NCBI RefSeq assembly: GCF_902141855.1
Contig: NZ_CABFVH010000004.1
Location: 1-64,000, forward strand
Reading direction: 5' to 3'
DNA length: 64,000 nt
From: Methylobacterium dankookense
GTDB lineage: Bacteria > Pseudomonadota > Alphaproteobacteria > Rhizobiales > Beijerinckiaceae
Part shown: positions 29,039 to 39,897 of the stretch, one piece after another
Layout: each line of letters starts with the position of its first letter
Numbering within the stretch: position 1 is the stretch's first letter
Notes under the pieces: generated by a model
Databases searched by the model: none
The model's input: only the letters and a program-made list of their open reading frames with translations
What the model was told of the DNA's origin: nothing
Made by a program: the position numbers and the translations under genes

Positions 29039-29677
29039 TCAGGACAGGGTGCGCGGTCCTCCGGGCGTCGCGATGTCTGCGACGAGGCGGAGCGCGGCCC
29101 CCGCGCGGATCTCTGGCCCGCCGCTGAGGCCGATAGCGCGATGGAGGTCCGCGGCCCGTTCCGGCTCGGGATGCTCCAGGCGGAAGGCTGTGAGCCGCGC
29201 GCCGAGATCGGGCATGGCGCGGGCCGGGTTGCCGCTCGGGCCCCAATCCATCAGGCAGGGCAGCAGGCCGCCGAGCGGCAGGGTGCCGTCGTCGCGCAGC
29301 GCGAAGCGCCAGGCGAGGCTGCCGCGGCTCATGCGCAGGGGCGTGCCGAACAGGCCGGGATGCCGGGCGAGCAGGCCGTCGAGGTCGTCCGTGCGGGCGA
29401 CGAAGGCCCTGAGGCGCCGCCCGGCCTCCCAGTCGGCGCGGATCGCTGCCGCGTCGTCGAGGCCGAACCAGCGCGGCCGGGCGGGAGGAGGCGCTTCGGA
29501 ATCGACGGCGATCACTTCGAGGAAGAGCGCGTCGCCGAGCCGCAGCAGGTGGTTGCGCGTGCCCATCTCGCGGTGGCGCCCGCCCTCGGGGATGTCGAGG
29601 CCGAGTCTCTCGCGGATATGGGCGAGCCCTTCCGCGAGGGTGGGGGCCACGACGGCGAGGTGGTCGAGGACGGGCAT
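29039..29677 (-). CDS. VOC/glyoxalase-like domain protein
   Basis: A 212-residue protein of the Glyoxalase_3-like VOC group: LDHLAVVAPTLAEGLAHI at the start, GRHREMGTRNHLLRLGDALFLEVIAVD and a mid-protein WGPSGNP. The first His and Glu positions match a metal-binding VOC half-site. Members are often annotated as glyoxalase or dioxygenase superfamily with no known substrate. It lies between the FMN reductase and the CDI-immunity-like gene on the same strand. Confidence 0.8.
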   Translation of the reverse strand: MPVLDHLAVVAPTLAEGLAHIRERLGLDIPEGGRHREMGTRNHLLRLGDALFLEVIAVDSEAPPPARPRWFGLDDAAAIRADWEAGRRLRAFVARTDDLDGLLARHPGLFGTPLRMSRGSLAWRFALRDDGTLPLGGLLPCLMDWGPSGNPARAMPDLGARLTAFRLEHPEPERAADLHRAIGLSGGPEIRAGAALRLVADIATPGGPRTLS

Positions 29678-29692
29678 GCGGGTCTCCCGGTG

Positions 29693-30031
29693 CTACAGCC
29701 CCTTGCGCAGCCGATCGTGCACGAACGCCAGGAACTCGCGAAACCCCTGCGCATCGAAGAATTTCCAATCGGATCCCGTCAGGTCCCAGAGCTTGCTCAG
29801 TTCTTCGGGCGACAAGTCGCTCTCCAGAATCCGCCCGATGAAGTCGCGCAGCCTCCACTGCTCCTCGCCCTTGAAGCCCGCGATGACATGCAATGCCGCC
29901 TCCTCGAACGTTGCGTGGTCGAGAAGGATATCCTGATGGAAAAGCAGACCGAAACACGAGAATTCCGGCGTCGGCGGCAGGCGGCCGAGCCGTCGCTTCG
30001 CCCGGTTCCGCTTCTTCGTTCTCTGTTCCAT
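29693..30031 (-). CDS. CDI immunity (CdiI)-like protein, orphan
   Basis: A 112-residue soluble protein with a basic N terminus (MEQRTKKRNRAKRRL). It then shows FGLLFHQDILLDHATFEEA, RLRDFIGRILESDLSPEELS and a C-terminal FREFLAFVHDRL. The FHQD start, acidic helix and (W/F)xxxxxxL end pattern are like the small immunity proteins that neutralise contact-dependent inhibition toxins. This is recognition by pattern, not a search. No CdiA, CdiB or polymorphic toxin lies nearby. Composition is somewhat less GC-rich than the neighbours. Confidence 0.55.
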   Translation of the reverse strand: MEQRTKKRNRAKRRLGRLPPTPEFSCFGLLFHQDILLDHATFEEAALHVIAGFKGEEQWRLRDFIGRILESDLSPEELSKLWDLTGSDWKFFDAQGFREFLAFVHDRLRKGL

Positions 30032-30128
30032 CGTAAAGGGTCGGATCCAGCGATCATCGTCCGAATCTTTGGATAGGAATTTCGGCCGATCTGCAATCGC
30101 GCGACGACGTGCCGTTCAGAACGCGAAA

Positions 30129-30156
30129 CGCCGGAGCCTCGTCCGAGGCCCCGGCG
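30129..30156. terminator. Strong hairpin downstream of glnA
   Basis: CGCCGGAGCCTCG and CGAGGCCCCGGCG pair over 13 positions with one mismatch and a TC loop. On the minus strand the stem is followed by TTTCGCG, a short T tract. It lies about 50 bp after the glnA stop and probably ends the glnBA transcript. Confidence 0.6.
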
Positions 30157-30176
30157 TCGCGGATCCGTCCGACAGG

Positions 30177-30194
30177 CCGGGCGTCGCCGCCCGG
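30177..30194. terminator. Second small hairpin after glnA
   Basis: A perfect 7-bp stem CCGGGCG/CGCCCGG encloses four bases. Read on the glnA transcript strand the loop is GCGA, a GNRA tetraloop. It sits directly between the glnA stop and the larger hairpin and could stabilise the 3' end. Confidence 0.4.
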
Positions 30195-30204
30195 TCCGGC
30201 TCGA

Positions 30205-31617
30205 TCAGAGCGAGTAGTACTGCACGAACTCGATCGGGTGCGGGGTCATCTCGTAGCGCATCACCTCGGTCATCTTCAGCTCGATGAACGAGTCGATCTG
30301 GTCGTCCGAGAACACGCCGCCGGCCTTGAGGAAGGCGCGGTCCTTGTCGAGGTTCTGCAGGGCCTCGCGCAGCGAGCCGCAGACAGTCGGGATCTTCTTC
30401 AGCTCGCGCGGGGGCAGGTCGTAGAGATCCTTGTCCATGGCCGGGCCGGGATCGATCTTGTTGATGATGCCGTCGAGGCCGGCCATCAGCAGGGCCGAGA
30501 AGGCGAGGTAGGGGTTCGCCATCGGATCGGGGAAGCGGACCTCAACGCGCTTGGCCTTCGGGTTCGTCGTCCACGGGATGCGGCAGGAGGCCGAGCGGTT
30601 GCGGGCCGAGTAGGCCAGCAGCACGGGGGCCTCGTAGCCCGGCACCAGACGCTTGTAGGAGTTGGTCGACGGGTTGGTGAAGGCGTTCAGCGCCTTGGCG
30701 TGCTTGATGATGCCACCGATGTACCAGAGACATTCCTGGCTGAGATCGGCGTACTTGTCGCCCGCGAAGAGCGGCTTGCCGTTCTTCCAGATCGACTGGT
30801 GCACGTGCATGCCCGAGCCGTTGTCGCCGTAGACGGGCTTCGGCATGAAGGTCGCCGACTTGCCGTAGCTCTGCGCCACGTTGTGGATGCAGTACTTGTA
30901 GACCTGCATGTGGTCGGCGAGGAGGGTGAGCGTGTCGAACTTCATGCCGAGCTCGTGCTGGGCAGACGCGACCTCGTGGTGGTGCTTCTCGACCTTCACA
31001 CCCATCGACTGCATGGCGGCCAGCATCTCGCCGCGCATGTCCTGCGCCGAATCCTGCGGCGGTACCGGGAAGTAGCCGCCCTTGGTCTGGACCCGATGGC
31101 CGAGGTTGCCGCCCTCGTAGTCGGTGAAGCCGTTGGTCGGCAACTCGGTGGAGTCGAGCTGGAAGCCGGTATGGTAGGGGTCGGCGCCGAACTTCACGTC
31201 GTCGAAGACGAAGAACTCGGCCTCGGGGCCGACGAAGATCGTGTCACCGATGCCGGTCTGGCGCAGATAGGCCTCGGCGAGCTTGGCGGTCGAGCGCGGG
31301 TCGCGCGAGTAGGGCTGGCCTGTCGAGGGCTCCAGCACGTCGCAGACGATCGACATAGTGGAGGCCGAGAAGAACGGATCCATACAGGCGGTGACCGGGT
31401 CCGGCATCAGCAGCATGTCGGACTCGTTGATCGCCTTCCAGCCAGCGATCGACGAACCGTCGAACATGGTGCCGTCCTGGAAGATCTCGTCGTCGACGAG
31501 CGAGACGTCGAAGGTGACGTGCTGCCATTTGCCCCGCGGGTCCGTGAACCGGAAGTCCACATACTTGACGTCGTTGTCCTTGATCTCCCTCAGGACATCC
31601 GCTGCGGTCTTTGCCAT
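30205..31617 (-). CDS. glnA: Glutamine synthetase, type I
   Basis: A 470-residue GSI that makes glutamine from glutamate, ammonia and ATP as a dodecamer. Motifs: FDGSSIAGW, the metal-ligand region [20 protein letters not shown] and the ATP-site segment starting [13 protein letters not shown]. The adenylylation tyrosine is present in [11 protein letters not shown], so the enzyme should be controlled by GlnE. It follows glnB on the same strand with a 305-bp gap, the standard alphaproteobacterial order. GlnD for the upstream signal is at 2.1-4.9 kb. Confidence 0.97.
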   Translation of the reverse strand: MAKTAADVLREIKDNDVKYVDFRFTDPRGKWQHVTFDVSLVDDEIFQDGTMFDGSSIAGWKAINESDMLLMPDPVTACMDPFFSASTMSIVCDVLEPSTGQPYSRDPRSTAKLAEAYLRQTGIGDTIFVGPEAEFFVFDDVKFGADPYHTGFQLDSTELPTNGFTDYEGGNLGHRVQTKGGYFPVPPQDSAQDMRGEMLAAMQSMGVKVEKHHHEVASAQHELGMKFDTLTLLADHMQVYKYCIHNVAQSYGKSATFMPKPVYGDNGSGMHVHQSIWKNGKPLFAGDKYADLSQECLWYIGGIIKHAKALNAFTNPSTNSYKRLVPGYEAPVLLAYSARNRSASCRIPWTTNPKAKRVEVRFPDPMANPYLAFSALLMAGLDGIINKIDPGPAMDKDLYDLPPRELKKIPTVCGSLREALQNLDKDRAFLKAGGVFSDDQIDSFIELKMTEVMRYEMTPHPIEFVQYYSL

Positions 31618-31922
31618 CCCTAGGAATCTCCTTCAGTCCGGGCCTGCGCCGAGTCTGCCCCACACGGCCGGGCGGCCGAGCGAAGTGCGTAGGTCCTTGC
31701 CCGGGCGGCATTACAGGCGGGGATGGCGCAAGGCTAGAGGCATTTCGGGAGCGGGCGGATGCTGCGCTGGCATTAAGCCCTTGACCGGCCTCGCTTCTCG
31801 GGGTCGGCTCCGCTGTGCTGCATGATGACGAATGCCCAACCCTGTCGAGCCGGATCGCGCGGCGCGGCCCGGGCCGGGATTGATCGGGGCGGATTCGGCG
31901 CGCGCGGGCGCCGGGAGACGCT
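31618..31922. other. glnB-glnA intergenic region
   Basis: A gap of 305 bp with no convincing gene; short ORFs on both strands lack coding character. A glnA-specific promoter is likely here, because many relatives transcribe glnA both with and without glnB. I looked for a sigma-54 site (TGGCAC-N5-TTGC on the minus strand) and found no convincing match. Confidence 0.45.
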
Positions 31923-32300
<378 letters not shown>

Positions 32301-32392
32301 CTAACACCGCGCCATCGCCTTCGCCACGGCGATTTCCGGATGGCGCTGGGAAAACGGCCTATCGAACGGGCGCCTCCCGCACAAGGTTTCGG

Positions 32393-32417
32393 CAGGCTGC
32401 CTGCGGCAGCCTGTTTT
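32393..32417 (+). terminator. Intrinsic-terminator-like hairpin in the nnrD leader
   Basis: CAGGCTGCC and GGCAGCCTG form a perfect 9-bp stem with a TGC loop and are followed by TTTT at 32414-32417. It faces the same way as nnrD and lies about 55 bp before its ATG, so it would stop a transcript before nnrD rather than after a known gene. Confidence 0.5.
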
Positions 32418-32472
32418 CGCGGCAGGCGCTGGGCGACAGGCAGGCAAGGCTTTCGGTGGCGATGAGGGATCG

Positions 32473-33996
32473 ATGATAGGTGCGCGGCTGCTGACGGTCG
32501 AGGCAATGCGGCGGGTGGATGCGGCGGCAATCGCGGCCGGGACGCCCGGCCTCACGCTGATGGAGCGGGCTGGAGCCGCGGTGGCCGCGCGCGCCCGCGT
32601 GCTGCTCACCGAAGGCGGGCGGGAGGGGGGCTCCGTCCTCGTCCTGTGCGGGCCCGGCAACAATGGCGGCGACGGCTTCGTGGCCGCGCGCCATCTCGCG
32701 AAGGCGGGCTTCGCCGTGGAGGTGGTCCTGCTGGGGCGCCGCGACGGGCTCTCCGGGGATGCGGCCGGTGCCGCCGCAGCCTGGGCCGGGCGGGTGCGCG
32801 AGGGTGCGCCGGACGTGCTGCCGCCCTGCGGTCTCGTGATCGACGCCCTGTTCGGGGCCGGCCTCTCGCGCGACCTCGATGGCGAGGCACGCGCCCTGGT
32901 CGAGCGGGTGAACGCCTCCCGCCTCCCCGTCCTTGCCGTCGACGTGCCAAGCGGGCTCGACGGCGATACCGGCGCGGTGCGCGGCGTCGCGATCCAGGCC
33001 GCCGAGACGGTGACCTTCGTCGCGCTCAAGCCCGGCCACCTGCTCCAGCCGGGCCGGAGTCTGTGCGGTGCCCTGCACTGTGCCGATATCGGCACCGGTG
33101 CGGCGGCGCTCTCCGCCGGGCTGGCAGGCTGCCCCGCGCTCTTCCGCAACGGGCCAGAACTCTGGGGGGCGGGCTTCCCGCACCTGACGGGGGAGAGCCA
33201 CAAATACACGCGCGGCCACGCCCTAGTGTTGTCGGGGCCGGCTTGGCGCACCGGCGCAGCCCGGCTCGCTGCCCGCGGGGCGCTGAGGGTGGGCGCCGGA
33301 CTCGTCACTGTGGCCTCGCCCGCCGACGCGCTGGCCGAGAACGCCGCGCAGCTCACCGCGATCATGCTGCGCCCTTGCGAGAGCGCCGACGACCTCGACG
33401 ACCTCCTCACCGACGAGCGCCTGAATGCGGTGCTGCTCGGCCCCGGCCTTGGCAGCGGCGAGCCGACCCAGGAGCGTGTGATGGTGGCGGCCTCCGCGGG
33501 CCGCGCCCTCGTCCTCGACGCGGACGCGCTGACGAGCTTCAAGGGTCAGGCCGCGACGCTGGCCGGCTACATTCGGGATGGGGAGGCGCGGGCTGTGGTC
33601 ACCCCGCATGCGGGCGAGTTCGCCCGGCTCTTCGCCGGGACCGATGCGGTTGAGGAGGGGCTCGGCAAGGTCGAGCGGGCGCGCCGTGCCGCCGCGCTCA
33701 GCGGCGCCGTGGTGGTGCTCAAGGGGGCCGATACCGTGGTCGCGGATCCCGACGGGCGCGTCGCGATCAACGACCACGCAACGCCCTGGCTCGGCACGGC
33801 GGGGGCGGGAGACGTGCTCGGCGGCCTGATCGCGGGGCTGCTTGCGCAGGGCATGGCGCCGTTCGAGGCTGCCTGCGCCGGCGTGTGGCTCCACGGCGAT
33901 GCCGGCCTGCGCCACGGGCCGGGACTCATTGCCGAGGACATCCCGGAGCTGATGCCGCAGGTGCTCGCCGAGCTGCTGTCTCGCCTGGGGCGGTGA
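32473..33996 (+). CDS. nnrD: Bifunctional NAD(P)HX epimerase/dehydratase
   Basis: A 507-residue fusion that repairs hydrated NADH/NADPH. The N-terminal YjeF epimerase domain has LTVEAMRRVDAAAI and the loop LVLCGPGNNGGDGFVAARHL. The C-terminal ADP-dependent dehydratase domain, of ribokinase-like fold, has KYTRGHALVLSGP, LGPGLGSGEP, VVTPHAGEFARLF and GTAGAGDVLGGLIAG. Length and order match the fused bacterial form (Nnr). Start ATG 32473 is in a divergent arrangement with glnB and converges on the oxidase-like gene with 4 bp between stops. Confidence 0.95.
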   Translation: MIGARLLTVEAMRRVDAAAIAAGTPGLTLMERAGAAVAARARVLLTEGGREGGSVLVLCGPGNNGGDGFVAARHLAKAGFAVEVVLLGRRDGLSGDAAGAAAAWAGRVREGAPDVLPPCGLVIDALFGAGLSRDLDGEARALVERVNASRLPVLAVDVPSGLDGDTGAVRGVAIQAAETVTFVALKPGHLLQPGRSLCGALHCADIGTGAAALSAGLAGCPALFRNGPELWGAGFPHLTGESHKYTRGHALVLSGPAWRTGAARLAARGALRVGAGLVTVASPADALAENAAQLTAIMLRPCESADDLDDLLTDERLNAVLLGPGLGSGEPTQERVMVAASAGRALVLDADALTSFKGQAATLAGYIRDGEARAVVTPHAGEFARLFAGTDAVEEGLGKVERARRAAALSGAVVVLKGADTVVADPDGRVAINDHATPWLGTAGAGDVLGGLIAGLLAQGMAPFEAACAGVWLHGDAGLRHGPGLIAEDIPELMPQVLAELLSRLGR

Positions 33997-34000
33997 TCGC

Positions 34001-35575
34001 TCAGGTGACCTCGAAGCAGGTCCACAGGCCCGTGTCGAAGCGCTCCAGCACCGTGGCGCTGATCAGCCAGCGCCCGGGATTGTCAGCGAGGAAGGCGATG
34101 CGGGCGGTGCGGCCCTCGAGGAGCTGGAAGGTGTCGAGCCAGTAAGGCTCCCAGCCGTCGTCGAGCGGGTGGAGCAGGCGGAAGACATGGCCGTGCAGGT
34201 GCAGGCCCTGTGGGAAGGCAGTATCGTTGCGTAACGCCAGCACCACCACCTGCCCGCGCTTCACCGAGAAGATCGGCGCGAGGCCCACCGTGCCGCTCGC
34301 CCCGTTCACCGACCAGACCTTGGCCGGGTCGCCCGTGAAGACCGGCTCCGCCGGCGGTTTGTCCTTCGGTGTGTCCTTGGCCGCATCCTTCGGCGCCACG
34401 GCCCCGCCGGTGATGATCACATCCCGTCGCATCGCGTTCTGGAGCTTGATCTCGGCCGGGAGCAGCTTGTTCTCGCCGATCGGGGCGATCGGGCCGCGCT
34501 TCTCGGAGACGGGCTCGCCCTTGGTGACGACGCTCGCCAACGCAAGGCCCTGGCCGATCAGCGCGCTGATCGACCCCTTGGCGCCTGGCTCTGGGGGCAG
34601 GTCGACCAGGAGATCGTAGCGCGTGCCCGGCGGGAAGGGCAGGGTGGCGCGCAGCGGTTCGAACGTGTCCGTCGGCTGCCCGTCCACGGCGGCGACGTAG
34701 ACTTTCAGGCCTTCGAAGCGGATGCGGGTGCCTCGGGCGTTGCAAGCGTTGGCAAGGCGTACGCGTATGCGCGAGCCCGGGCGCGCCTCGAAGCCGTCGG
34801 GGACCGGGCGGCCGTTGACGGTGACGAGGTTGCCGAGGCGGCCGTTCGAGGCGGCGAAGAGCGTCTGCCCGAACGGCATCAGGCTCGCGTCGGCCTCGAG
34901 GCGCCAGTCCTGCACGAGGAGCGCCACGTCGGCATCGACCGCGGGCGGCGCCTTCTCCTCCACGATGAGCATCCCCGCGAGGCCCCGGCCCGAGGGCTCG
35001 CTCGACCCGCCGACCACGAGGGGGCGCACCAGGAAGGTGCCGGCATCGGGGGGCGTGAAGGCGTAGGTGAAGTCGGCGCCTGGCGCGATCGGCGCCTGGG
35101 TGACGCCGCCGACGCCGTCCATGGCGTTGCGGTTGCGCACCCCGTGCCAGTGCAGCGAGAGCGGCTTGTCGGTGCGGTTCTCGACCCGCACGCGCAGCTC
35201 CTCGCCGAGCTTGATCCGCAGCACCGGCGGCGCGGCCTTGCCGTCGAAGCACCACGACGCGGTCTCGGCGGCCGGCTCCTCGCGCAGGCGGAGCTTGCCC
35301 GGCCCGGCGACGAGGGGGCGGGCCGGCGCCTTGGGCGCCGCCTCCGGCTTCGGGGCGTCGGCCTTGGGGGCGTCGGGCTTGGGGGCGTCCTTCGCGGCGG
35401 GCTTAGCCGCCTGCGCCAGCGCGCCGCCCGGCAGCAGGCCGAGCGCGGCCGCCCCGCCGAGCAGGGCGCGGCGCGTCGGCACCCCCGCGGGCCCCCCCTC
35501 GACGGATGGCGGCGCGTCGCAAGGTGGCGTCTGGCAAGGTGACACGGTGCGAGGCGGCATCTGGCGAGGCGGCAT
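34001..35575 (-). CDS. Multicopper-oxidase-fold protein lacking most copper ligands
   Basis: A 524-residue exported protein. A twin-arginine signal (PTRRALLGG, then a hydrophobic core to ALAQA) and a Lys/Pro/Ala-rich linker precede three cupredoxin domains. The first copper motif, HWHG (142-145), is present. The second HxH is replaced by Arg-Pro-Leu at 184-186 (GTFLVRPL). The third keeps HLHGH (459-463) but has Gln in place of the first His. The fourth, normally HCHxxxH, reads SATVLER (506-512), removing the type 1 cysteine and both flanking histidines. Oxidase activity is therefore unlikely; it may be a structural relative, as FtsP/SufI is. ATG 35575 lies in imperfect GC-rich repeats, so the true start could be later, before PTRRALL. 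Confidence 0.85.
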   Translation of the reverse strand: MPPRQMPPRTVSPCQTPPCDAPPSVEGGPAGVPTRRALLGGAAALGLLPGGALAQAAKPAAKDAPKPDAPKADAPKPEAAPKAPARPLVAGPGKLRLREEPAAETASWCFDGKAAPPVLRIKLGEELRVRVENRTDKPLSLHWHGVRNRNAMDGVGGVTQAPIAPGADFTYAFTPPDAGTFLVRPLVVGGSSEPSGRGLAGMLIVEEKAPPAVDADVALLVQDWRLEADASLMPFGQTLFAASNGRLGNLVTVNGRPVPDGFEARPGSRIRVRLANACNARGTRIRFEGLKVYVAAVDGQPTDTFEPLRATLPFPPGTRYDLLVDLPPEPGAKGSISALIGQGLALASVVTKGEPVSEKRGPIAPIGENKLLPAEIKLQNAMRRDVIITGGAVAPKDAAKDTPKDKPPAEPVFTGDPAKVWSVNGASGTVGLAPIFSVKRGQVVVLALRNDTAFPQGLHLHGHVFRLLHPLDDGWEPYWLDTFQLLEGRTARIAFLADNPGRWLISATVLERFDTGLWTCFEVT

Positions 35576-35656
35576 CGGAATCCTTGCGCGGTCGGGGCCG
35601 CCGCTTGTAGCCGCCGTGCCCCTCCGGCGCCACCGCCGCCACAGCCCGCAAGTTTT

Positions 35657-35687
35657 TTGCTGCTTGCCGCGGCGCGCGTGCTATAGA
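35657..35687 (+). promoter_or_regulatory. Probable promoter of tRNA-Leu
   Basis: TTGCTG at 35657-35662 and TATAGA at 35682-35687 are separated by 19 bp (18 if CTATAG is taken as the -10). The tRNA starts 43 bp beyond. The -10 is good, the -35 moderate and the spacing slightly long. Confidence 0.4.
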
Positions 35688-35729
35688 GCCGCCCTCCGGC
35701 GGCCGGATTCGCGCCGGGCGTCGGCGCGC

Positions 35730-35814
35730 GCGGGCGTGGCGGAACTGGTAGACGCGCTGGATTTAGGTTCCAGTGTCGCAAGACGTGGGGGTTCGAGCCC
35801 CTCCGCCCGCACCA
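35730..35814 (+). tRNA. tRNA-Leu (anticodon TAG)
   Basis: An 85-nt class II tRNA. The acceptor stem GCGGGCG pairs with CGCCCGC. The anticodon stem CTGGA/TCCAG has loop TTTAGGT, so the anticodon is TAG. A long variable arm (GTGTCGCAAGACGT) follows, typical of leucine tRNAs, and the T arm is GGTTCGAGCCC. CCA is encoded at 35812-35814. It lies 164 bp upstream of tig. Confidence 0.96.
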
Positions 35815-35978
35815 GCACCGCCGCAGGGACCGGTATCGGCTTCAGCCTCGCGAGGGACGCCGACCGCCGACCCGTACCGCACGCCCCGCCCGCATCCGCC
35901 GCCCCGATGCGCGCCCGAAACGGCGCCGCAGATTCGTTTAAGACCCGACCACACGGACCGTTTTTGAGAGCGACGACG

Positions 35979-37367
35979 ATGCAGGTGACCGAGACACATT
36001 CCGAGGGGCTGAAGCGTGAGTTTCAGGTTCTGCTCCCGGCCAAGGACCTCGAGGATCGCCTGAATTCCGAGCTCACGGGCCTCAAGGACAAGGTGCAGCT
36101 CAAGGGCTTCCGCCCGGGCAAGGTGCCGGTGGCGCACCTGCGCAAGGTCTATGGCCGCTCGGTGATGGCCGAGGTCGTCCAGAACGCGGTGAACGAGGCC
36201 AACCAGAAGATCATCACCGACAACAACCTCAAGCTCGCCCTCGAGCCCCAGGTCGAGTTCCCCGAGGACAAGGCCGAGGTCGAGAAGGCGCTCGAGGCCA
36301 AGGGCGACTTCGCCTTCAAGGTGAACCTCGAGGTGCTGCCGACCTTCGAGCTCGCCGACCTCTCGGACGTGAGCCTGACCAAGTTCGTGGCCAAGCCCTC
36401 CGACGAGGAGGTCAAGGAGGCGCTCGACCGCATGGCCGGCCAGACCCGGCCGTTCAGCGCGCGCGCCGAGGGTGAGGAGGCCGCGAGCGGCGACCGCGTT
36501 ACCATCGACTTCGTCGGCCGCATCGACGGCATCGCGTTCGAGGGCGGCAAGGGCGAGGGCATCGACCTGGAGCTCGGCTCGAACACCTTCATCCCGGGCT
36601 TCGAGGACCAGCTCGTCGGCGCCAAGGTCGGCGAAGCCCGCGTCGTCAAGGCGACCTTCCCGGAGGCCTACGGCGCCGAGGCCCTCGCCGGCAAGGATGC
36701 CGAGTTCGACGTCACCGTCACCGCGATCCAGACCCCGGGCGAGGCCAAGATCGACGACGAGCTCGCCAAGAACCTCGGCCTGGAGAGCCTCGACAAGCTG
36801 AAGGAGGCGATCTCCCAGGCGATCGGCTCGGATTACGAGGCGGCCTCGCGGCGCAAGCTCAAGAAGGCGCTCCTCGACGCGCTGGACGGCAAGTACGCCT
36901 TCGACCTGCCGCCCTCGCTGGTGGCCCAGGAATTCGCCAACGTCTGGGCGCAGGTCGAGCAGGACCTGAAGACCCGCGGCAAGAGCTTCGAGGACGAGGG
37001 CACCACCGAGGAGGCCTCGCAGGCCGAGTACCGCAAGATCGCCGAGCGCCGCGTGCGGCTCGGTCTGGTGCTTGCGCAGGTCGGCGAGAGCGCCGATATC
37101 AAGGTCTCCGACGAGGAGGTAAACCAGGCCCTCATCGCCCGGGTCCGGCAGTTCCCGGGCCAGGAGCAGCAGGTCTGGGACTTCTACCGGAAGAACGCCC
37201 AGGCGCTGGCCGAGCTTCGTGCGCCCCTGTTCGAGGAGAAGGTGGTTGACCACGTTCTCTCGCAGGTCAAACTGGTCGAGGAACCCGTCTCGAAGGAGGC
37301 GCTGTTCGCCGACGAGGATGCGGAAGCCGACGGCGCCGAGGCCTCGACCGAGTCGAAGGCCGACTAA
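35979..37367 (+). CDS. tig: Trigger factor (ribosome-associated chaperone/PPIase)
   Basis: A 462-residue chaperone that binds near the ribosomal exit tunnel. The ribosome-binding signature GFRPGKVP is at 43-50. The FKBP-like PPIase domain starts near [14 protein letters not shown], and a helical substrate-binding C domain follows with an acidic tail. ATG 35979 gives the canonical MQVTET start; upstream in-frame sequence crosses the tRNA and is not coding. It is first in the tig-clpP-clpX-lon block, a widely conserved order. Confidence 0.97.
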   Translation: MQVTETHSEGLKREFQVLLPAKDLEDRLNSELTGLKDKVQLKGFRPGKVPVAHLRKVYGRSVMAEVVQNAVNEANQKIITDNNLKLALEPQVEFPEDKAEVEKALEAKGDFAFKVNLEVLPTFELADLSDVSLTKFVAKPSDEEVKEALDRMAGQTRPFSARAEGEEAASGDRVTIDFVGRIDGIAFEGGKGEGIDLELGSNTFIPGFEDQLVGAKVGEARVVKATFPEAYGAEALAGKDAEFDVTVTAIQTPGEAKIDDELAKNLGLESLDKLKEAISQAIGSDYEAASRRKLKKALLDALDGKYAFDLPPSLVAQEFANVWAQVEQDLKTRGKSFEDEGTTEEASQAEYRKIAERRVRLGLVLAQVGESADIKVSDEEVNQALIARVRQFPGQEQQVWDFYRKNAQALAELRAPLFEEKVVDHVLSQVKLVEEPVSKEALFADEDAEADGAEASTESKAD

Positions 37368-37500
37368 GCCCGGCGTCTGTCCTGATTGGCAGCGGGCTGT
37401 ATCGTTAGGCGGCGTTTAAGCACCGCCGGTGTTCGCTGACATGCCCGGCCGCCGCGTGATTCGCGGCGCCGGGCCCCTTGGAGCCCTGGGGCAGGACGTG

Positions 37501-38127
37501 ATGAGAGATCCGGTCGACTTCTACAACAGCGCGCTCGTGCCCATGGTGGTCGAGCAGTCGAGCCGCGGCGAGCGCGCCTTCGACATCTATTCCCGCCTGC
37601 TCCGCGAGCGGATCATCTTCCTGACCGGACCGGTCGAGGATCAGGGCGCCTCGCTGATCGTGGCGCAGCTGCTCTTCCTGGAGGCGGAGAACCCCAAGAA
37701 GGAAATCTCCTTCTACATCAACTCGCCGGGCGGCGTGGTCACCTCCGGCCTGTCGATCTACGACACCATGCAGTTCATCCGCTGCCCGGTGACGACGCTC
37801 TGCGTCGGCCAGGCCGCCTCGATGGGCTCGCTGCTGCTGGCCGCCGGCGAGCCCGGCCACCGCTTCGCCCTGCCCAACGCCCGGATCATGGTGCACCAGC
37901 CCTCCGGCGGCTTCCAGGGCCAGGCCACCGACATCCTGATCCATGCCCGCGAGATCGAGGCGCTGAAGCGCCGCCTCAACGAGATCTACGTGAAGCACAC
38001 GGGCCGCGACTACGACACCATCCATCAGGCGCTGGAGCGCGACAACTTCATGACCGCCGACGCGGCCAAGGAGTTCGGACTGGTGGACGAGGTGATCCAC
38101 AAGCGGCCCGAGCCCGCCGCGGCCTGA
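37501..38127 (+). CDS. clpP: ATP-dependent Clp protease proteolytic subunit
   Basis: A 208-residue serine protease that forms the tetradecameric chamber fed by ClpX or ClpA. The catalytic Ser107 is in GQAASMGS and His132 in IMVHQPSGG, with the Asp later in the helical tail region; INSPGG is also present. ATG 37501 ([18 protein letters not shown]) matches the family start and has CAGGA about 5 nt upstream. ATG 37441 and GTG 37429 are possible but would add an unusual N terminus. It lies 133 bp after tig. Confidence 0.96.
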   Translation: MRDPVDFYNSALVPMVVEQSSRGERAFDIYSRLLRERIIFLTGPVEDQGASLIVAQLLFLEAENPKKEISFYINSPGGVVTSGLSIYDTMQFIRCPVTTLCVGQAASMGSLLLAAGEPGHRFALPNARIMVHQPSGGFQGQATDILIHAREIEALKRRLNEIYVKHTGRDYDTIHQALERDNFMTADAAKEFGLVDEVIHKRPEPAAA

Positions 38128-38340
38128 GGCGACGGAACCCCGCGTGCCCTCGACCGCGTTTGCCGGCTGAGGGCACGCCCGCCATGGCCTTGATCCCGCC
38201 ACGGCAGCGTGTTTGCATCGGCGATCCGGGAGGAGCCGTCACAAGCGCGCAGGTGACTTTTTCTTTAAGCGGATTCCCTTACCTGTGAACGATGCGCGTG
38301 CGCCCCGGGCTGGCAGCGCACGACACGATCGGAGACCGAT

Positions 38341-39612
<1,272 letters not shown>

Positions 39613-39897
39613 GCCGGGCTGCTCGTAGCGCATGCATAACGCCTTGAGGGGGCAGGCCGAATCCGGATCCTGCCGCCTCCGTGGCGGAGGCGGCGGCATC
39701 TTGAAACCGGCGCCGCCGCACATCACCTGAGGCTTAGCGCGGTGGCCGTCAGCCCACCTTCGGGGGACGGTGCCGCGCCACCAGCCGCAAAGTCCACGTC
39801 CCTTTATCCGACCCTCGCGGCCCGGTCGGCGCCTCGCACAGTGCTCGCTCCCGGATGGAGGCGCACCCGCCCGGCGTCCATCATGAGGAAGTCAGTC

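Noticed and set aside
31618-31922. Sigma-54 promoter for glnA
   Set aside because: No TGGCAC-N5-TTGC-like match with correctly spaced GG and GC on the minus strand.
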